From Corallococcus exercitus (GTDB lineage Bacteria; Myxococcota; Myxococcia; Myxococcales; Myxococcaceae), in the NCBI RefSeq assembly GCF_003611585.1, contig NZ_RAVW01000036.1, positions 1 through 35,729 on the forward strand: a stretch of DNA of 35,729 nt, given 5' to 3'. Below the pieces are notes generated by a model. That model did not search any database. It was given only the letters and a program-made list of their open reading frames with translations, and had not been told where the DNA came from. Below are positions 8,305-16,424 of the stretch, in pieces. The translations under genes were made by a program, and so were the position numbers. The stretch's first letter is position 1; each line of letters opens with the position of its first letter.

Positions 8305-8766
8305 TCAGTCCTCGGGCTCGGACTCCTCACGAGGTGGGAAGCACTGGAGTTGCTCGCGCAGGGACCGTGAGGCTCGCCTCAGCGCATCCGCGTCAAGCGC
8401 GAAGTCCGCGCTCAATTCCGTCCTGGACGACGGATGAATGTCTGGCCGGGGCCGCAGCTCGCCCGTCACCCGGACGCGCACGCGGACTTCGTTCCCGTCG
8501 CCGGCGAGCCGCTCGAACACCAGGTTGGGTTCGATGAAGAGCAGAGCCTCCTGCGTGGAGGTCCCGGCCGCGAGCGCATCCAACCAGTCCGCGAGGCTCG
8601 CCACCTCGAAGGTCTCGAGCGCCGGGTCGATGGCCTTCCACTCGACGGAGGAGAAGGCCGCGTCGATCTCGATGTTCAGCCAGTTCTCCGCACCCTGGCC
8701 CGCAGGGAACTCATACCCCACGATGCGAAGCCCGAAGCGGTCTCCGTTCCTGTCCTCGAAGAACAT
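8305..8766 (-). CDS. Hypothetical protein, WapI-type immunity family (tentative)
   Basis: A 153-residue acidic cytosolic protein without signal or membrane segment. Its layout resembles the WapI immunity-protein family: a short N-terminal strand, then ENWLNIEIDA (27-36), a middle section weighing one strip of residues (SLADWLDALAAG, 57-68), IEPNLVFERL, paired RVRVRVTGEL strands, and a final helix like the family's C-terminal one (LRRASRSLREQLQCFP). This is recognised by pattern only. The ATG shares one base with the upstream hydrolase stop (TGATG), so the two are translationally coupled, and the start follows from that. No polymorphic toxin is adjacent. Many family members are orphan or housekeeping proteins, so a toxin-neutralising role is unproven. 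Confidence 0.55.
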   Translation of the reverse strand: MFFEDRNGDRFGLRIVGYEFPAGQGAENWLNIEIDAAFSSVEWKAIDPALETFEVASLADWLDALAAGTSTQEALLFIEPNLVFERLAGDGNEVRVRVRVTGELRPRPDIHPSSRTELSADFALDADALRRASRSLREQLQCFPPREESEPED

Positions 8767-9866
8767 CAGCGCACGTCCAGTGTGCGGCGGAAGAAGGCCA
8801 CGCCCTCCGCGTTCGTGCGCGCATGCGAGGCCGGCCGTGTCCCCGCCACCGGGTCGCCGCACAGCATCGCGATGACCTCGAAGCCCTTCGGGTAGCACTC
8901 GGGCAGGAAGGAGAAGTGGCCCGCGTCGTCCAGGACCACCGTCGTCGTGGTCGCGGGCGGCAGCAGCCCAGCCAGATGCATGCCGTGCGCTTCGTGCGGC
9001 ATCAACTCGTCGCCCTTCGCGAGCACCAGCTCCACGGGCTTCTGGATGTCTGCGGTGTCCCGCGCCTCGAAGGAAGCGGCCATCCCAGGCGCCATCGCGA
9101 ACGCGGCCTTCACTCGCGGGTCCAGGTACGACGCTCGCGACTGCTTCATGTCGATGCGGCGGTAGTCCACGTCGCGCAGGCCCTCGCAGCCAATCTCCTC
9201 GCGGGTGCCCGGCGTCTTGCAGCGCTTCTCAATCCATTCCAGGTTCAGGTTCAGCCCCACCAGCGCCAGCGCCGTGTAGCCGCCCATGGAGTGCCCCGTC
9301 GCGCCGATGCGCTCCGGATCCACGCGCGGCCCCCACTTCGGGTCCTTCAGCAGGTGGTCCAGGATGACCGTGAAGTCCCGCGGGCGCTCGTAGGCGCGCG
9401 CGAAGCCCTCCGGGCTGGTGTCGCCGTAGGTGTTGCCCGGATGGTTCACCGCCACGACGACGAAGCCGTGCGCCGCCAGGTTCGCACCGAACCAGGACAG
9501 GTCCATCAGCGAGCCGCCGCTCCCGTGCGACAGCAGCACCACCGGCCAGCGCTCGCGCGCGTCCGACAGCGGTGCGTCCTTCGCGCCGTAGAAGGGCTTG
9601 AACAGGTCCGACGGCGCGCGGTTGTCCATCGGCGTGCCGGGCGCCACCGGATACCAGACCAGCGGCTTCAGCGTGCGGTGGCGGACCGCGTCCTCGTACG
9701 TCAGCGATTGCGTGACGCCCACCGCGTACGCCGCATCCGCTCCGTAGAGCGCTGCGTGGTCCGTGCGCGGTGCCTCCGCCGCCTTCTTCGAAGAGGAACA
9801 GCCCCCCGCCAGCAGCGCCGCGGAGACGAGGAGCACGGCACCCACTGGAGCGAGCAAACGGACCAT
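8766..9866 (-). CDS. Lipoprotein alpha/beta hydrolase (dienelactone hydrolase / PAF-acetylhydrolase-like)
   Basis: A 366-residue secreted lipoprotein. The signal peptide ends in LLAGGC with the lipid-anchored Cys at 23. The alpha/beta-hydrolase fold shows the oxyanion segment LLSHGSGG (111-118), nucleophile elbow GHSMGG with Ser193, an acid candidate at Asp286 (LAKGDE), and catalytic His317 in DAGHFSF. The arrangement matches the dienelactone hydrolase / platelet-activating-factor acetylhydrolase group, so an esterase or lipase acting in the cell envelope is likely; the substrate is unknown. Extra cysteines (216, 227, 324, 336) could form disulfides in the periplasm. It is coupled to the WapI-like gene downstream and lies 51 bases after the preceding unknown gene. 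Confidence 0.88.
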   Translation of the reverse strand: MVRLLAPVGAVLLVSAALLAGGCSSSKKAAEAPRTDHAALYGADAAYAVGVTQSLTYEDAVRHRTLKPLVWYPVAPGTPMDNRAPSDLFKPFYGAKDAPLSDARERWPVVLLSHGSGGSLMDLSWFGANLAAHGFVVVAVNHPGNTYGDTSPEGFARAYERPRDFTVILDHLLKDPKWGPRVDPERIGATGHSMGGYTALALVGLNLNLEWIEKRCKTPGTREEIGCEGLRDVDYRRIDMKQSRASYLDPRVKAAFAMAPGMAASFEARDTADIQKPVELVLAKGDELMPHEAHGMHLAGLLPPATTTTVVLDDAGHFSFLPECYPKGFEVIAMLCGDPVAGTRPASHARTNAEGVAFFRRTLDVR

Positions 9867-9917
9867 GGCCCCGAAGCATGGCCGCGAACGGCGACGCAGG
9901 GAAAGGGGCTCAGCGGC

Positions 9918-10763
9918 TCACAGCCGCACGGTGGTCCCGCGCGTCACCAGCGCGGCCAGACCCTGCTTCGTCTGCGCGGCGGTGCGCAGGTGCAGCGTGA
10001 GCGCGCCCAGCTCGCGGATCCACGTGGCCGCGTTGGGGCCCAGGCCGGAGAACAGCACGGACAAGGGCGGCGGCTGGGGCAGCCGGCCCGTCCAGTAGCC
10101 CAGCACCTCGTCGCGCTCCGGCAGCGACGGCAGCTTCATGCGCTCCTGCTCGCGCGCCAGCAGCCGCTCCAGCTTGCGCGGCAGGTTCACCTGCCAGTGC
10201 ACCACCGTCTTCGCCGGCCGCCAGGCCCAGTCCGCGAAGGCGAAGCGCTCGCGGACTGCGTACTCGCCCCGGCCCTGCGTGACGAAGACGCGGTCCGGGG
10301 GGAAGTCCGGAAAGGGGTCCCACTGCCCGGCCAGGAGCGACGCCAGCCCCTGCTCGCCCGGGGGACGCCTGCGGAAGTTGTCCCGCACCGTGCGCGCCGC
10401 CCGCGTGTCCCAGTAGGGATAGGTCGGGTCCTCCACCATCAGCGCCAGGTTCAGCGCCTCGTCCCATTCGTCCGCGTAGCCGCCGGGGGAACCGCCCACC
10501 TCCCAGCCGCCGGGCGCCTCGTGCCAGGGCTGGAACACCAGCCGGTCCACCAGGTCCATCCACCCGTCCGAGTCCACCGACCCCACGCCCCCCGGCAGCG
10601 CCGACGAGGCCAGCCGCTGGCAGAGCGTGAACGCCTGCGCGTCACCCAGGTGGTTGGAGAGGGCTTCCAGCGCGCCGGCGGCATCCCCCATGGCGCGCGT
10701 GAAGAAGGGCAGGACCTGCTCGTGGAAGAAGCGGTCGTTGATGGGGCGCAGGACGACGTCCAT
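9918..10763 (-). CDS. Conserved-looking hypothetical protein, Trp/Pro-rich
   Basis: A 281-residue protein that I do not recognise. It has no signal peptide or membrane segment and is rich in Trp, Pro and Arg. Visible blocks are an N-terminal helical part (MDVVLRPINDRFFHEQVLPF), a WMDLVDRLVFQPW stretch near 68-80, an acidic DEWDEALNLALMVEDP segment, and a helical C-terminus. The ATG at 10763 is chosen because AGGAAGGA lies about 10 bases upstream and the longer frame adds only low-complexity sequence. It follows the EIIA gene by 25 bases, so it probably belongs to the same transcript. Codon use is like its neighbours, so the gene is probably real; the function is unknown. Confidence 0.75.
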   Translation of the reverse strand: MDVVLRPINDRFFHEQVLPFFTRAMGDAAGALEALSNHLGDAQAFTLCQRLASSALPGGVGSVDSDGWMDLVDRLVFQPWHEAPGGWEVGGSPGGYADEWDEALNLALMVEDPTYPYWDTRAARTVRDNFRRRPPGEQGLASLLAGQWDPFPDFPPDRVFVTQGRGEYAVRERFAFADWAWRPAKTVVHWQVNLPRKLERLLAREQERMKLPSLPERDEVLGYWTGRLPQPPPLSVLFSGLGPNAATWIRELGALTLHLRTAAQTKQGLAALVTRGTTVRL

Positions 10764-10788
10764 GCGGGGCGTCCTTCCTGTCCGGCCG

Positions 10789-11250
10789 TCAGGGCCGCGC
10801 GTCTTCCTGGACGATGAGGGCGTGGATGTCCGCGGCCGTGGGCGCCTCAAGGATGGCCGCCCGGAAGCGCGGGTTCTTGAAGAGGCGCGAGATGCGCGCC
10901 AGCGCCTTCAGGTGCACCCCGGCGCTGTTCTCCGGCGCCACCAGCGCGAAGAACAGGTGCGTGGGCTTGCCGTCGATGGATTCGAAGTCCACCCCCGTGC
11001 GCGACACGCAGAAGGCCGCCTGGAGGCTGTCCATGCCCGCCAGCTTGCCGTGCGGAATGGCCACGCCTTCACCAATGCCCGTGCTGCCCAGTTTCTCGCG
11101 TTCCTGGAGCACCGCCACCAGCCGGTCCTCGCGCAGATTCGGGTGCGCCCGGGCCAACGTGGCACTCAGCTCGCGCAGCACCTCCGGTTTCGTGCGGGAC
11201 TGCATGTCCGCGACGACCGCCTGGGGGCTGAGGAAATCGGCGATTCTCAA
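10789..11250 (-). CDS. ptsN: PTS EIIA-Ntr-like regulatory protein
   Basis: A 153-residue PTS EIIA type-2 domain covering the whole protein, the length of EIIA-Ntr. The phosphorylatable histidine is His67 in GEGVAIPHGK. In proteobacteria EIIA-Ntr accepts phosphate from NPr and regulates potassium transport, nitrogen responses and envelope stress; it does not transport sugar. The start is read as TTG at 11250, which has GGGAG upstream and gives a normal N-terminus (RIADFLSPQAVV); an in-frame start further up at 11328 would add 26 unrelated residues. The gene follows hpf, the usual rpoN-region order, but no rapZ or npr gene is adjacent. Confidence 0.9.
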   Translation of the reverse strand: MRIADFLSPQAVVADMQSRTKPEVLRELSATLARAHPNLREDRLVAVLQEREKLGSTGIGEGVAIPHGKLAGMDSLQAAFCVSRTGVDFESIDGKPTHLFFALVAPENSAGVHLKALARISRLFKNPRFRAAILEAPTAADIHALIVQEDARP

Positions 11251-11275
11251 TGGCGCTCCCGCACTTGGCGCTCCG

Positions 11276-11311
11276 GGCCGGCAATGATTCCTCGGCCGGC
11301 AATTACTCCTC
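11276..11311. repeat. Tandem 18-bp repeat upstream of the EIIA gene
   Basis: Two adjacent 18-bp units (11276-11293 and 11294-11311) match at 16 of 18 positions; each begins GGCCGGCAAT and ends CCTC. They lie 26-61 bases before the EIIA start codon in the 199-base hpf-EIIA gap, so they fall in its leader or promoter. The rest of that gap is GC-rich with hairpin-forming runs (about 11385-11440) just after the hpf stop, which could act as a terminator or attenuator. Confidence 0.6.
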
Positions 11312-11449
11312 ACACTGAATTCGCGCAAGGGTCGCCTGGGCGGTGGCAGGCGCTTCGCTCACTGCGCGTCAGCCCGGTGCCGAGGCCGGGCCCGGGCCCA
11401 GGCCCGGGGGGAAGCCCCGGACCCGGTCCCTGGTTTGGCCGGCCGGCGC

Positions 11450-12112
11450 TCAGGTGCCGGTGGCGGCCACCGGAGCTTCGGGCAGGTGCGGTTCAATGAG
11501 GCCGAACCCACCCTCCTTGCGGCGGTAGACGATGGACAGCGCCTGGGACTGCTGGTTCTGGAACACGTAGAAGTCGTTGTTCATCAAGTTCATCTGCATC
11601 ACCGCGTCGTCCACCGACAGCGACTGGATGGCCAGGTGCGTGGTGCGCACCAGCCGGGCGACGCCCGACTCGGCCACCGGCTGCCGGGGCTCGGCGGCGG
11701 GGGCGGACTGGAGGGCGACGGGCGCGGACGCCTCGGCGGCCTCCTCATCGTGGACCTCGAAGACGTCGTGGCGGACCTTGAGGTTGTTCACCAGGTCCTG
11801 GCGGTGGTGGACCTTCTCCTTGCCGTGGTGCGACTTGAGCTTGTCGCGGTAGCGGCGCAGCTGGCGCTCGATCTTGTCCATCGCCAGGTCGATGGACGCG
11901 TACATGTCATCGCTCTTCTCACGCCCCCGGAGGATCCAGGCGCCGGAGTGGATGGTGATGTCCGCGTGGTGCAGGTGGCGCTCCAACGAGAGCACGACGT
12001 GGGCCTCACCAGCCCGGTCCAGCAGTCGGTTCACCCGATCGACCTTTTCACGGGCGTACTCCTTCAGGGAATCCGACGCTCCGAACTGACGGAAGGTGAT
12101 GTTGAGCTGCAT
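11450..12112 (-). CDS. hpf: Long-form ribosome hibernation promoting factor
   Basis: A 220-residue long HPF that binds the 30S subunit and, through its C-terminal domain, dimerises ribosomes into inactive 100S particles in starvation. The N-terminal S30AE/YfiA domain (1-100) begins MQLNITFRQFGASDSLKEYA. A variable linker (about 100-150) follows, and the C-terminal dimerisation domain covers 152-212 with FYVFQNQQSQALSIVYRRKEG-type sequence. AGGAGG sits 9 bases before the ATG at 12112. It precedes the EIIA gene as in the E. coli rpoN cluster, although E. coli has the short form. Developing myxobacteria enter long stationary states, so regulation by starvation is plausible but not visible here. 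Confidence 0.95.
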   Translation of the reverse strand: MQLNITFRQFGASDSLKEYAREKVDRVNRLLDRAGEAHVVLSLERHLHHADITIHSGAWILRGREKSDDMYASIDLAMDKIERQLRRYRDKLKSHHGKEKVHHRQDLVNNLKVRHDVFEVHDEEAAEASAPVALQSAPAAEPRQPVAESGVARLVRTTHLAIQSLSVDDAVMQMNLMNNDFYVFQNQQSQALSIVYRRKEGGFGLIEPHLPEAPVAATGT

Positions 12113-12142
12113 GCGTGGCCGCCTCCTAGGGAGAGAGGTAAG

Positions 12143-12168
12143 CTCCGTCACAGATCAGAAACGGAGCC
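12143..12168 (-). promoter_or_regulatory. Hairpin in the hpf leader
   Basis: A perfect 7-bp inverted repeat (12143-12149 with 12162-12168, 12-base loop) begins 30 bases upstream of the hpf start, just outside its ribosome binding site. It could be a leader structure or operator. The remainder of the 226-base gap up to 12338 contains one more dyad at 12244-12260. Confidence 0.35.
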
Positions 12169-12243
12169 CACGCCGAAAGCAACCCGGCCCCCCAGGTTGG
12201 AACTTCCCGTTCACGGCTCGCGCTCGCGAAAGCGACCGCAATA

Positions 12244-12260
12244 GGACACGTCTGGTGTCC
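12244..12260. other. Dyad symmetry between the SDR gene and hpf
   Basis: GGACAC and GTGTCC separated by 5 bases, about 80 bases downstream of the SDR stop and about 130 bases upstream of hpf. It could be an operator for hpf or a weak termination hairpin for the SDR gene; there is no T-run. Confidence 0.3.
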
Positions 12261-12338
12261 GCTGCATGGCACCCGGTGGGGATTCCGACCCGGGTCCCAT
12301 TTTCCGGTCCGGTCTCCCCCACACCCCGTGCGTGGTCC

Positions 12339-13220
12339 TCACGCCAGCAACATGCCTCCGGTGACGCCCAGGATGTCGCCGTTGACGAAGCGCGACTCGT
12401 CGCACGCGAGGAACACGTAGGAGGGCGCCAGCTCCGCGGGCTGCGCGGGCCTGCCCACGGGGGAGTTCTTGCCGAACTCCTTCACCTTCTGCGCGTCGAA
12501 GGACTGCGGGATGAGCGGCGTCCACACCGGGCCCGGCGCCACGGCGTTCACCCGGATGCCCCGCCCGATGAGCTCCTGCGACAGGCCCTTGGTGAAGGCG
12601 ACGATGGCGCCCTTCGTGGAGGCGTAGTCGAGGATTTCGGCCGAGGGCTGATACGCCTGGATGGACGCGGTGTTGATGATGGTCGCGCCCGGCTTCATGT
12701 GCGGCAGCGCGTACTTCACCAGGTGGAACATCGCGAGGATGTTGACCCGGAAGGTGCGCTCCACGCGCTCCGCGTCCAGCTCCTCGAACTTCTCCACCGC
12801 CTTGCCCTGGTAGGCCGCGTTGTTCACGAGCACGTCGATGCGGCCGAACTTCTTCACCGTGTCCTCGACGATTCGCTTGCAGGTGGCCTCCAGCGCCATG
12901 TCGCCCGCCAGCGCCAGCGCCTGCCGCCCGGAGCCTTCAATCACGCGGCGGGTGTGGTTCGCGTCGTCGCCCTCGTTGAGGTACGCGAACGCCACGTCCG
13001 CGCCCTCGCGCGCGAAGGCCAGGCACACCGCGCGGCCAATGCCGCTGTCGCCGCCCGTCACCAGCGCGACGCGGTCCTGCAGCCGGCCAAAGCCCTTGTA
13101 CGACTGCTCGCCGTAGTCGGGCTCCGGGGACATGGCGCCCTCGTGGCCCGGCGCGGACTGCGTCTGCTCGGGAAAGGGCGGCTTGGGACCTGCGCTACGG
13201 GGATCGGGATTGCGGGCCAT
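12339..13220 (-). CDS. Short-chain dehydrogenase/reductase, general stress protein 39 type
   Basis: A 293-residue classical SDR with an N-terminal extension of about 48 residues (proline-rich, ends YKGFGRLQDR) typical of the YghA / general-stress-protein-39 / glucose dehydrogenase-like subgroup. The cofactor motif TGGDSGIG is at 55-62, NNAA at 133-136, and the catalytic residues are Ser186, Tyr199 and Lys203 (YASTK). The residues after the second strand suggest NADP or NAD use, which I cannot decide. Members of this subgroup are often induced by stress and act on small alcohols or aldehydes. GGAG lies 8 bases before the ATG. It lies inside the rpoN-hpf interval, so it is a lineage-specific insertion in a conserved gene order. 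Confidence 0.93.
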   Translation of the reverse strand: MARNPDPRSAGPKPPFPEQTQSAPGHEGAMSPEPDYGEQSYKGFGRLQDRVALVTGGDSGIGRAVCLAFAREGADVAFAYLNEGDDANHTRRVIEGSGRQALALAGDMALEATCKRIVEDTVKKFGRIDVLVNNAAYQGKAVEKFEELDAERVERTFRVNILAMFHLVKYALPHMKPGATIINTASIQAYQPSAEILDYASTKGAIVAFTKGLSQELIGRGIRVNAVAPGPVWTPLIPQSFDAQKVKEFGKNSPVGRPAQPAELAPSYVFLACDESRFVNGDILGVTGGMLLA

Positions 13221-13339
13221 GTCATCACTCCGTGGGGAAAAGGCGTTCCCTCAGGGTGGAGGTGATGGCGAGGCGCGGCAATCACGCGCAGGTCGCCTGC
13301 CCGGCCTGCGCCTGGCGGCCCGGGAGGCTCCGGAGAACC

Positions 13340-14128
13340 TCAGGGCACCACGGAGAGCACGAAGTCCTGCGAGTGGAAGATGGCGCCCGAGCACGACGCG
13401 ACGCCCGTGCACTCGCCCACGCTGCCCTCCAGGTCCGCGCCCAGGGTCAGGGTGTGGTTCGCCTGCGGGGTGCCGGCGGGGATGTCGATGGTGGCCTTGT
13501 TGCCGTCCTGCGTGACGTTGAGCACGCCGGGCGCCCTGCCCCCTTCGCGCAGGAGCAGCGCCTCCACGGGGCCGGGCACCTCCGTCGCGGGCTCCCAGAG
13601 GAAGGCATAGGACTGGCCCACGCGCAGCTTGTCCGGGGTGCCCTCGCCCTGGAACGTGAACTTGCGCTTGGCCTTGGCCTTGAGGACCCCCAGGCGCACG
13701 GTGCTGCTGGCGTCCTGGAGCTGCACGGTGATGTCCTCCACCGGCTGGCGGCCCCAGGCGGCCGGGTCGAAGTTGAAGTAGGCGCGGCTGTTCTCGCACG
13801 CCTCCGCGCGCCCCCCCACGTCCGACGCGCCGCCCGGCACCAGCGTCATGGGCTCGCCGTTGAAGGTGGCCGTGACGTCGTCCGCGAAGCGCGAGCACGG
13901 GCCGTCCGCCGTCACCGAGTAGCTGACGGTGAAGCGGTGCGCGCCCTGCGCGTCCGGCGTCTCCGCGTCGTCCACGTCCGCCAGCGCGAAGGTGAGCGAG
14001 CGGTCCGCGAGCTCCGCCAGCGTCATCACCTTCGTCTCGCCTCCACCACACCCGGTGAGCGCCACGAGCGCCCCCAGGATGGTGAGGCGGGAAACGGTTC
14101 GACGCGGGCTCGGTGCAATGAGGGTCAT
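13340..14128 (-). CDS. Putative lipoprotein of unknown function
   Basis: A 262-residue exported lipoprotein. The signal peptide has two Arg residues near the start, a hydrophobic stretch, and lipobox ALTGC with Cys27. The mature part is beta-rich and looks like one or two immunoglobulin-like or jelly-roll modules, with Cys pairs in DGPCSR / EACENS and GECTGVASC that could form disulfides. I recognise no family. An alternative GTG start at 14140 (four residues longer) has a better-placed GGGAG but changes nothing in the mature protein. It follows the GNAT gene by 16 bases or fewer, so both are in one transcript. The 119 bases after its stop up to the SDR gene hold nothing that I recognise. Confidence 0.8.
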   Translation of the reverse strand: MTLIAPSPRRTVSRLTILGALVALTGCGGGETKVMTLAELADRSLTFALADVDDAETPDAQGAHRFTVSYSVTADGPCSRFADDVTATFNGEPMTLVPGGASDVGGRAEACENSRAYFNFDPAAWGRQPVEDITVQLQDASSTVRLGVLKAKAKRKFTFQGEGTPDKLRVGQSYAFLWEPATEVPGPVEALLLREGGRAPGVLNVTQDGNKATIDIPAGTPQANHTLTLGADLEGSVGECTGVASCSGAIFHSQDFVLSVVP

Positions 14129-14144
14129 GGCGGCCGGCACCCTA

Positions 14145-14795
14145 TCACTCCCGCGCCAGCAGTCCTTCGAGCCGCGCCTTCACGCCGGGCCACTCGGTGT
14201 CGATGAACCCGTAGTACGCGCTGTCCCGCACCACGCCGCCGCGCACCAGCATGTGGTTGCGCAGGATGCCCTCGAAGGTGGCGCCCAGCCGCTCGATGGC
14301 GGCACGCGAGCGCACGTTGCGCCGGTCGGTCTTGAGCTGCACGCGCATCACGCCCAGCGTCTCGAAGGCGTGCGTGAGGAGCAGGAACTTGCACTCGGTA
14401 TTCACCCGCGAGCGCCACACCCGCCGCGCGAGCCACGTGGAGCCGATCTCCAGCGTGCGGTACTCGCGCGAGATGTCCAGGTATCGCGTGGTGCCCACCA
14501 CCGCGCCGCCTGCCTGCTCGCGGATGACGAAGGGCCGCTCGGTGCCCGCGGCGGTCGCCTTCAGCGCGGCGGCGACGTAGTCCGCCACGTCCGCTTCCGT
14601 GCGCAGCACTCGCGAGAAGTGGGCGAAGATGTCTGGCTCGCACACCGCCGCGAGCCCGGGCACGTGCTCCGGGGTCAGGGGCTCCAGCCGCACCGTCCGC
14701 CCCTCCAGGGTGACGGGCGGGACGACGAGCGGCACGGGGTCACGGCGGGGAACGCCGACATCGGTGGGGGGCACGGGGTCCATGGACCGCTTCAT
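14145..14795 (-). CDS. GNAT-family N-acetyltransferase, RimJ/RimL-like
   Basis: A 216-residue acetyl-CoA-dependent acyltransferase. The GNAT fold runs from about residue 28: VTLEGRTVRLEPLTPEHV, a beta-strand near 97-106 (GAVVGTTRYL), and the acetyl-CoA region with the RimJ/RimL signature RNVRSRAAIERLGATFEG at 159-176. The subgroup acetylates protein N-termini or small amines; the target is unknown. The residue 1-27 extension is proline-rich and the true start could be Met5 (14783). It lies 60 bases after rpoN and leads into the lipoprotein gene. Confidence 0.88.
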   Translation of the reverse strand: MKRSMDPVPPTDVGVPRRDPVPLVVPPVTLEGRTVRLEPLTPEHVPGLAAVCEPDIFAHFSRVLRTEADVADYVAAALKATAAGTERPFVIREQAGGAVVGTTRYLDISREYRTLEIGSTWLARRVWRSRVNTECKFLLLTHAFETLGVMRVQLKTDRRNVRSRAAIERLGATFEGILRNHMLVRGGVVRDSAYYGFIDTEWPGVKARLEGLLARE

Positions 14796-14855
14796 GCCCC
14801 AACCCCGGCCCTGGCGTGCAGGGCCGGTTCCGACAAACCGGCTGGACCAGCGGCG

Positions 14856-16376
14856 CTAGAAGTACTTCTTGCGCTTGCTGCTCGGGAGGATGCCCAGCAC
14901 CTCGCGGTACTTGGCCACCGTGCGGCGGGCGATCTCGGTGCCCTGCGAGCGCAGCAGCTCGACGATCTTCTGGTCCGAGTACGGGTTGCGCGGGTCTTCC
15001 TGCGACACGAGCTGCTTGATGTGGTGCTTCACGGCCTCGCTGGCCGTGTCCTCGCCGGACACGCGCGCGATGGACGAGTTGAAGAAGTACTTCAGCTCGA
15101 AGATGCCCTGCGGCGTGTGGACGTACTTGCTCGTGGTGACGCGGCTGACGGTGGACTCGTGCATGCCGATGTCCTCCGCCACGTCGCGCAGGATGAGGGG
15201 CTTCAGGTGCGCGATGCCCTTGTCCAGGAAGTCCCGCTGGAACTTCACGATGCTCTCGGTGACCTTGTAGATGGTCCGCTGCCGCTGGTGGATGGAGCGG
15301 ATGAGCCACATCGCGCTGCGCAGCTTGTCCTGGATGAACTCCTTCGTCTGCCCGGGGCTCACCGCGCCCGTCTTGAGCGCGTTCCGGTACATGCCGGAGA
15401 TGCGCAGCTTGGACAGGCCGTCGTCGTTGAGGACCACGGTGTAGTCCTCGTCCCCCAGCTTGTAGACGAAGACGTCGGGGGTGATGTACTGCGCGTCATC
15501 CCCGCTGAAGTTGCGGCCCGGCCGCGGATCCAGCTTGGGGAGCAGCTTCGCCGCCGCGACCACTTCGTCCAGGGTGACCTTGAGGTCCTTGGCGATGGCC
15601 GGGAGGTTCTTGCTCTCCAGGTACTTCATGTGGCGCTTGATGATGAGGCCCAGGAGCGCCGCGTTCGGGTCCTTCATCGCCTGCAGCTGGATGAGCAGGC
15701 ACTCCTGCAGGTCGCGCGCGCCGCAGCCCCGGGGCTCCAGGTTCTGGATGCGGCGCAGGGTGCGCTCGGCCACGTGCATGGGCACGTCCGCCTCGTTGGA
15801 CAGGCGGATGAGCGGGTCGCCTTCAATCTCCGGCAGCTTGAGGTAGCCGTCGTCGTCCAGGTTCCCCAGGATGAGCACCGCCACGCGGCGCTCGGCCTCG
15901 TTGAGCCGCAGCGTGCCCAGCTGCTCCTGGAGGTGGTCGACCAGGTCCTCCTTCTTCACCATGTTGGCTTCGAACGACGGCAGGTCGTCCGTGGCCACGT
16001 TGCCCTTGTTGGAGGCGGTGGTGGGCTCGTTGAACTGGTAGCTGTTGAGGTAGGACTCCCAGTCAATCTCCGGGGGGCCCTCGCCGTCCGCCTTGAACTC
16101 CTGGGCGTTCTCCGGCGTCGCCGACGGGAGGTCCACGTCGCGGGCGACCTCGGCGTTGTCTGCCTCGAGCGAGGCCTCGCCAGGCTCCTTCTCGCTCACC
16201 TCGCCGGGCATGCCCTCCTCGGGCTGCTCCAGCAGGGGGTTCTGCTCCATCTCCTCACGGACCTGGTCCAGGAGCTCCATTCGCGAGAGCTGGAGGAGCT
16301 TGATGGCCTGCTGCAGCTGGGGCGTCATCACCAGCTGCTGCGCGAGCTTCAGGCTCTGTTTGAGTTCCATCGCCAT
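14856..16376 (-). CDS. rpoN: RNA polymerase sigma-54 factor
   Basis: A 506-residue sigma-54, which directs polymerase to -24/-12 promoters and needs enhancer-binding ATPases to open DNA. Region I is the Gln/Leu-rich N-terminus (begins MAMELKQSLKLAQQLVMTPQ), followed by an acidic region II (about 60-120), the core-binding domain, the helix-turn-helix, and the RpoN box ARRTVAKYRE at 483-492. In Myxococcus xanthus sigma-54 is reported to be essential and works with many enhancer-binding proteins in development. The gene lies 252 bases after lptB. A sequence resembling a sigma-54 promoter is found 50-65 bases upstream of the ATG (16425-16441). The 16377-16628 gap otherwise holds no gene. Confidence 0.98.
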   Translation of the reverse strand: MAMELKQSLKLAQQLVMTPQLQQAIKLLQLSRMELLDQVREEMEQNPLLEQPEEGMPGEVSEKEPGEASLEADNAEVARDVDLPSATPENAQEFKADGEGPPEIDWESYLNSYQFNEPTTASNKGNVATDDLPSFEANMVKKEDLVDHLQEQLGTLRLNEAERRVAVLILGNLDDDGYLKLPEIEGDPLIRLSNEADVPMHVAERTLRRIQNLEPRGCGARDLQECLLIQLQAMKDPNAALLGLIIKRHMKYLESKNLPAIAKDLKVTLDEVVAAAKLLPKLDPRPGRNFSGDDAQYITPDVFVYKLGDEDYTVVLNDDGLSKLRISGMYRNALKTGAVSPGQTKEFIQDKLRSAMWLIRSIHQRQRTIYKVTESIVKFQRDFLDKGIAHLKPLILRDVAEDIGMHESTVSRVTTSKYVHTPQGIFELKYFFNSSIARVSGEDTASEAVKHHIKQLVSQEDPRNPYSDQKIVELLRSQGTEIARRTVAKYREVLGILPSSKRKKYF

Positions 16377-16424
16377 GTGGGGGCGTCTCCGGAAGGCATG
16401 CGGGCCACTTGATGGGAGGTTCCA

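Noticed and set aside
8305-8898. A longer 197-residue form of the WapI-like protein
   Set aside because: The extra residues lie over the end of the hydrolase gene; the TGATG overlap gives the natural start at 8766.
11385-11440. GC-rich runs after hpf as a CRISPR-like or satellite repeat
   Set aside because: Only irregular GGCC/CCCGGG blocks with no regular unit or spacers; best read as a terminator-like region.
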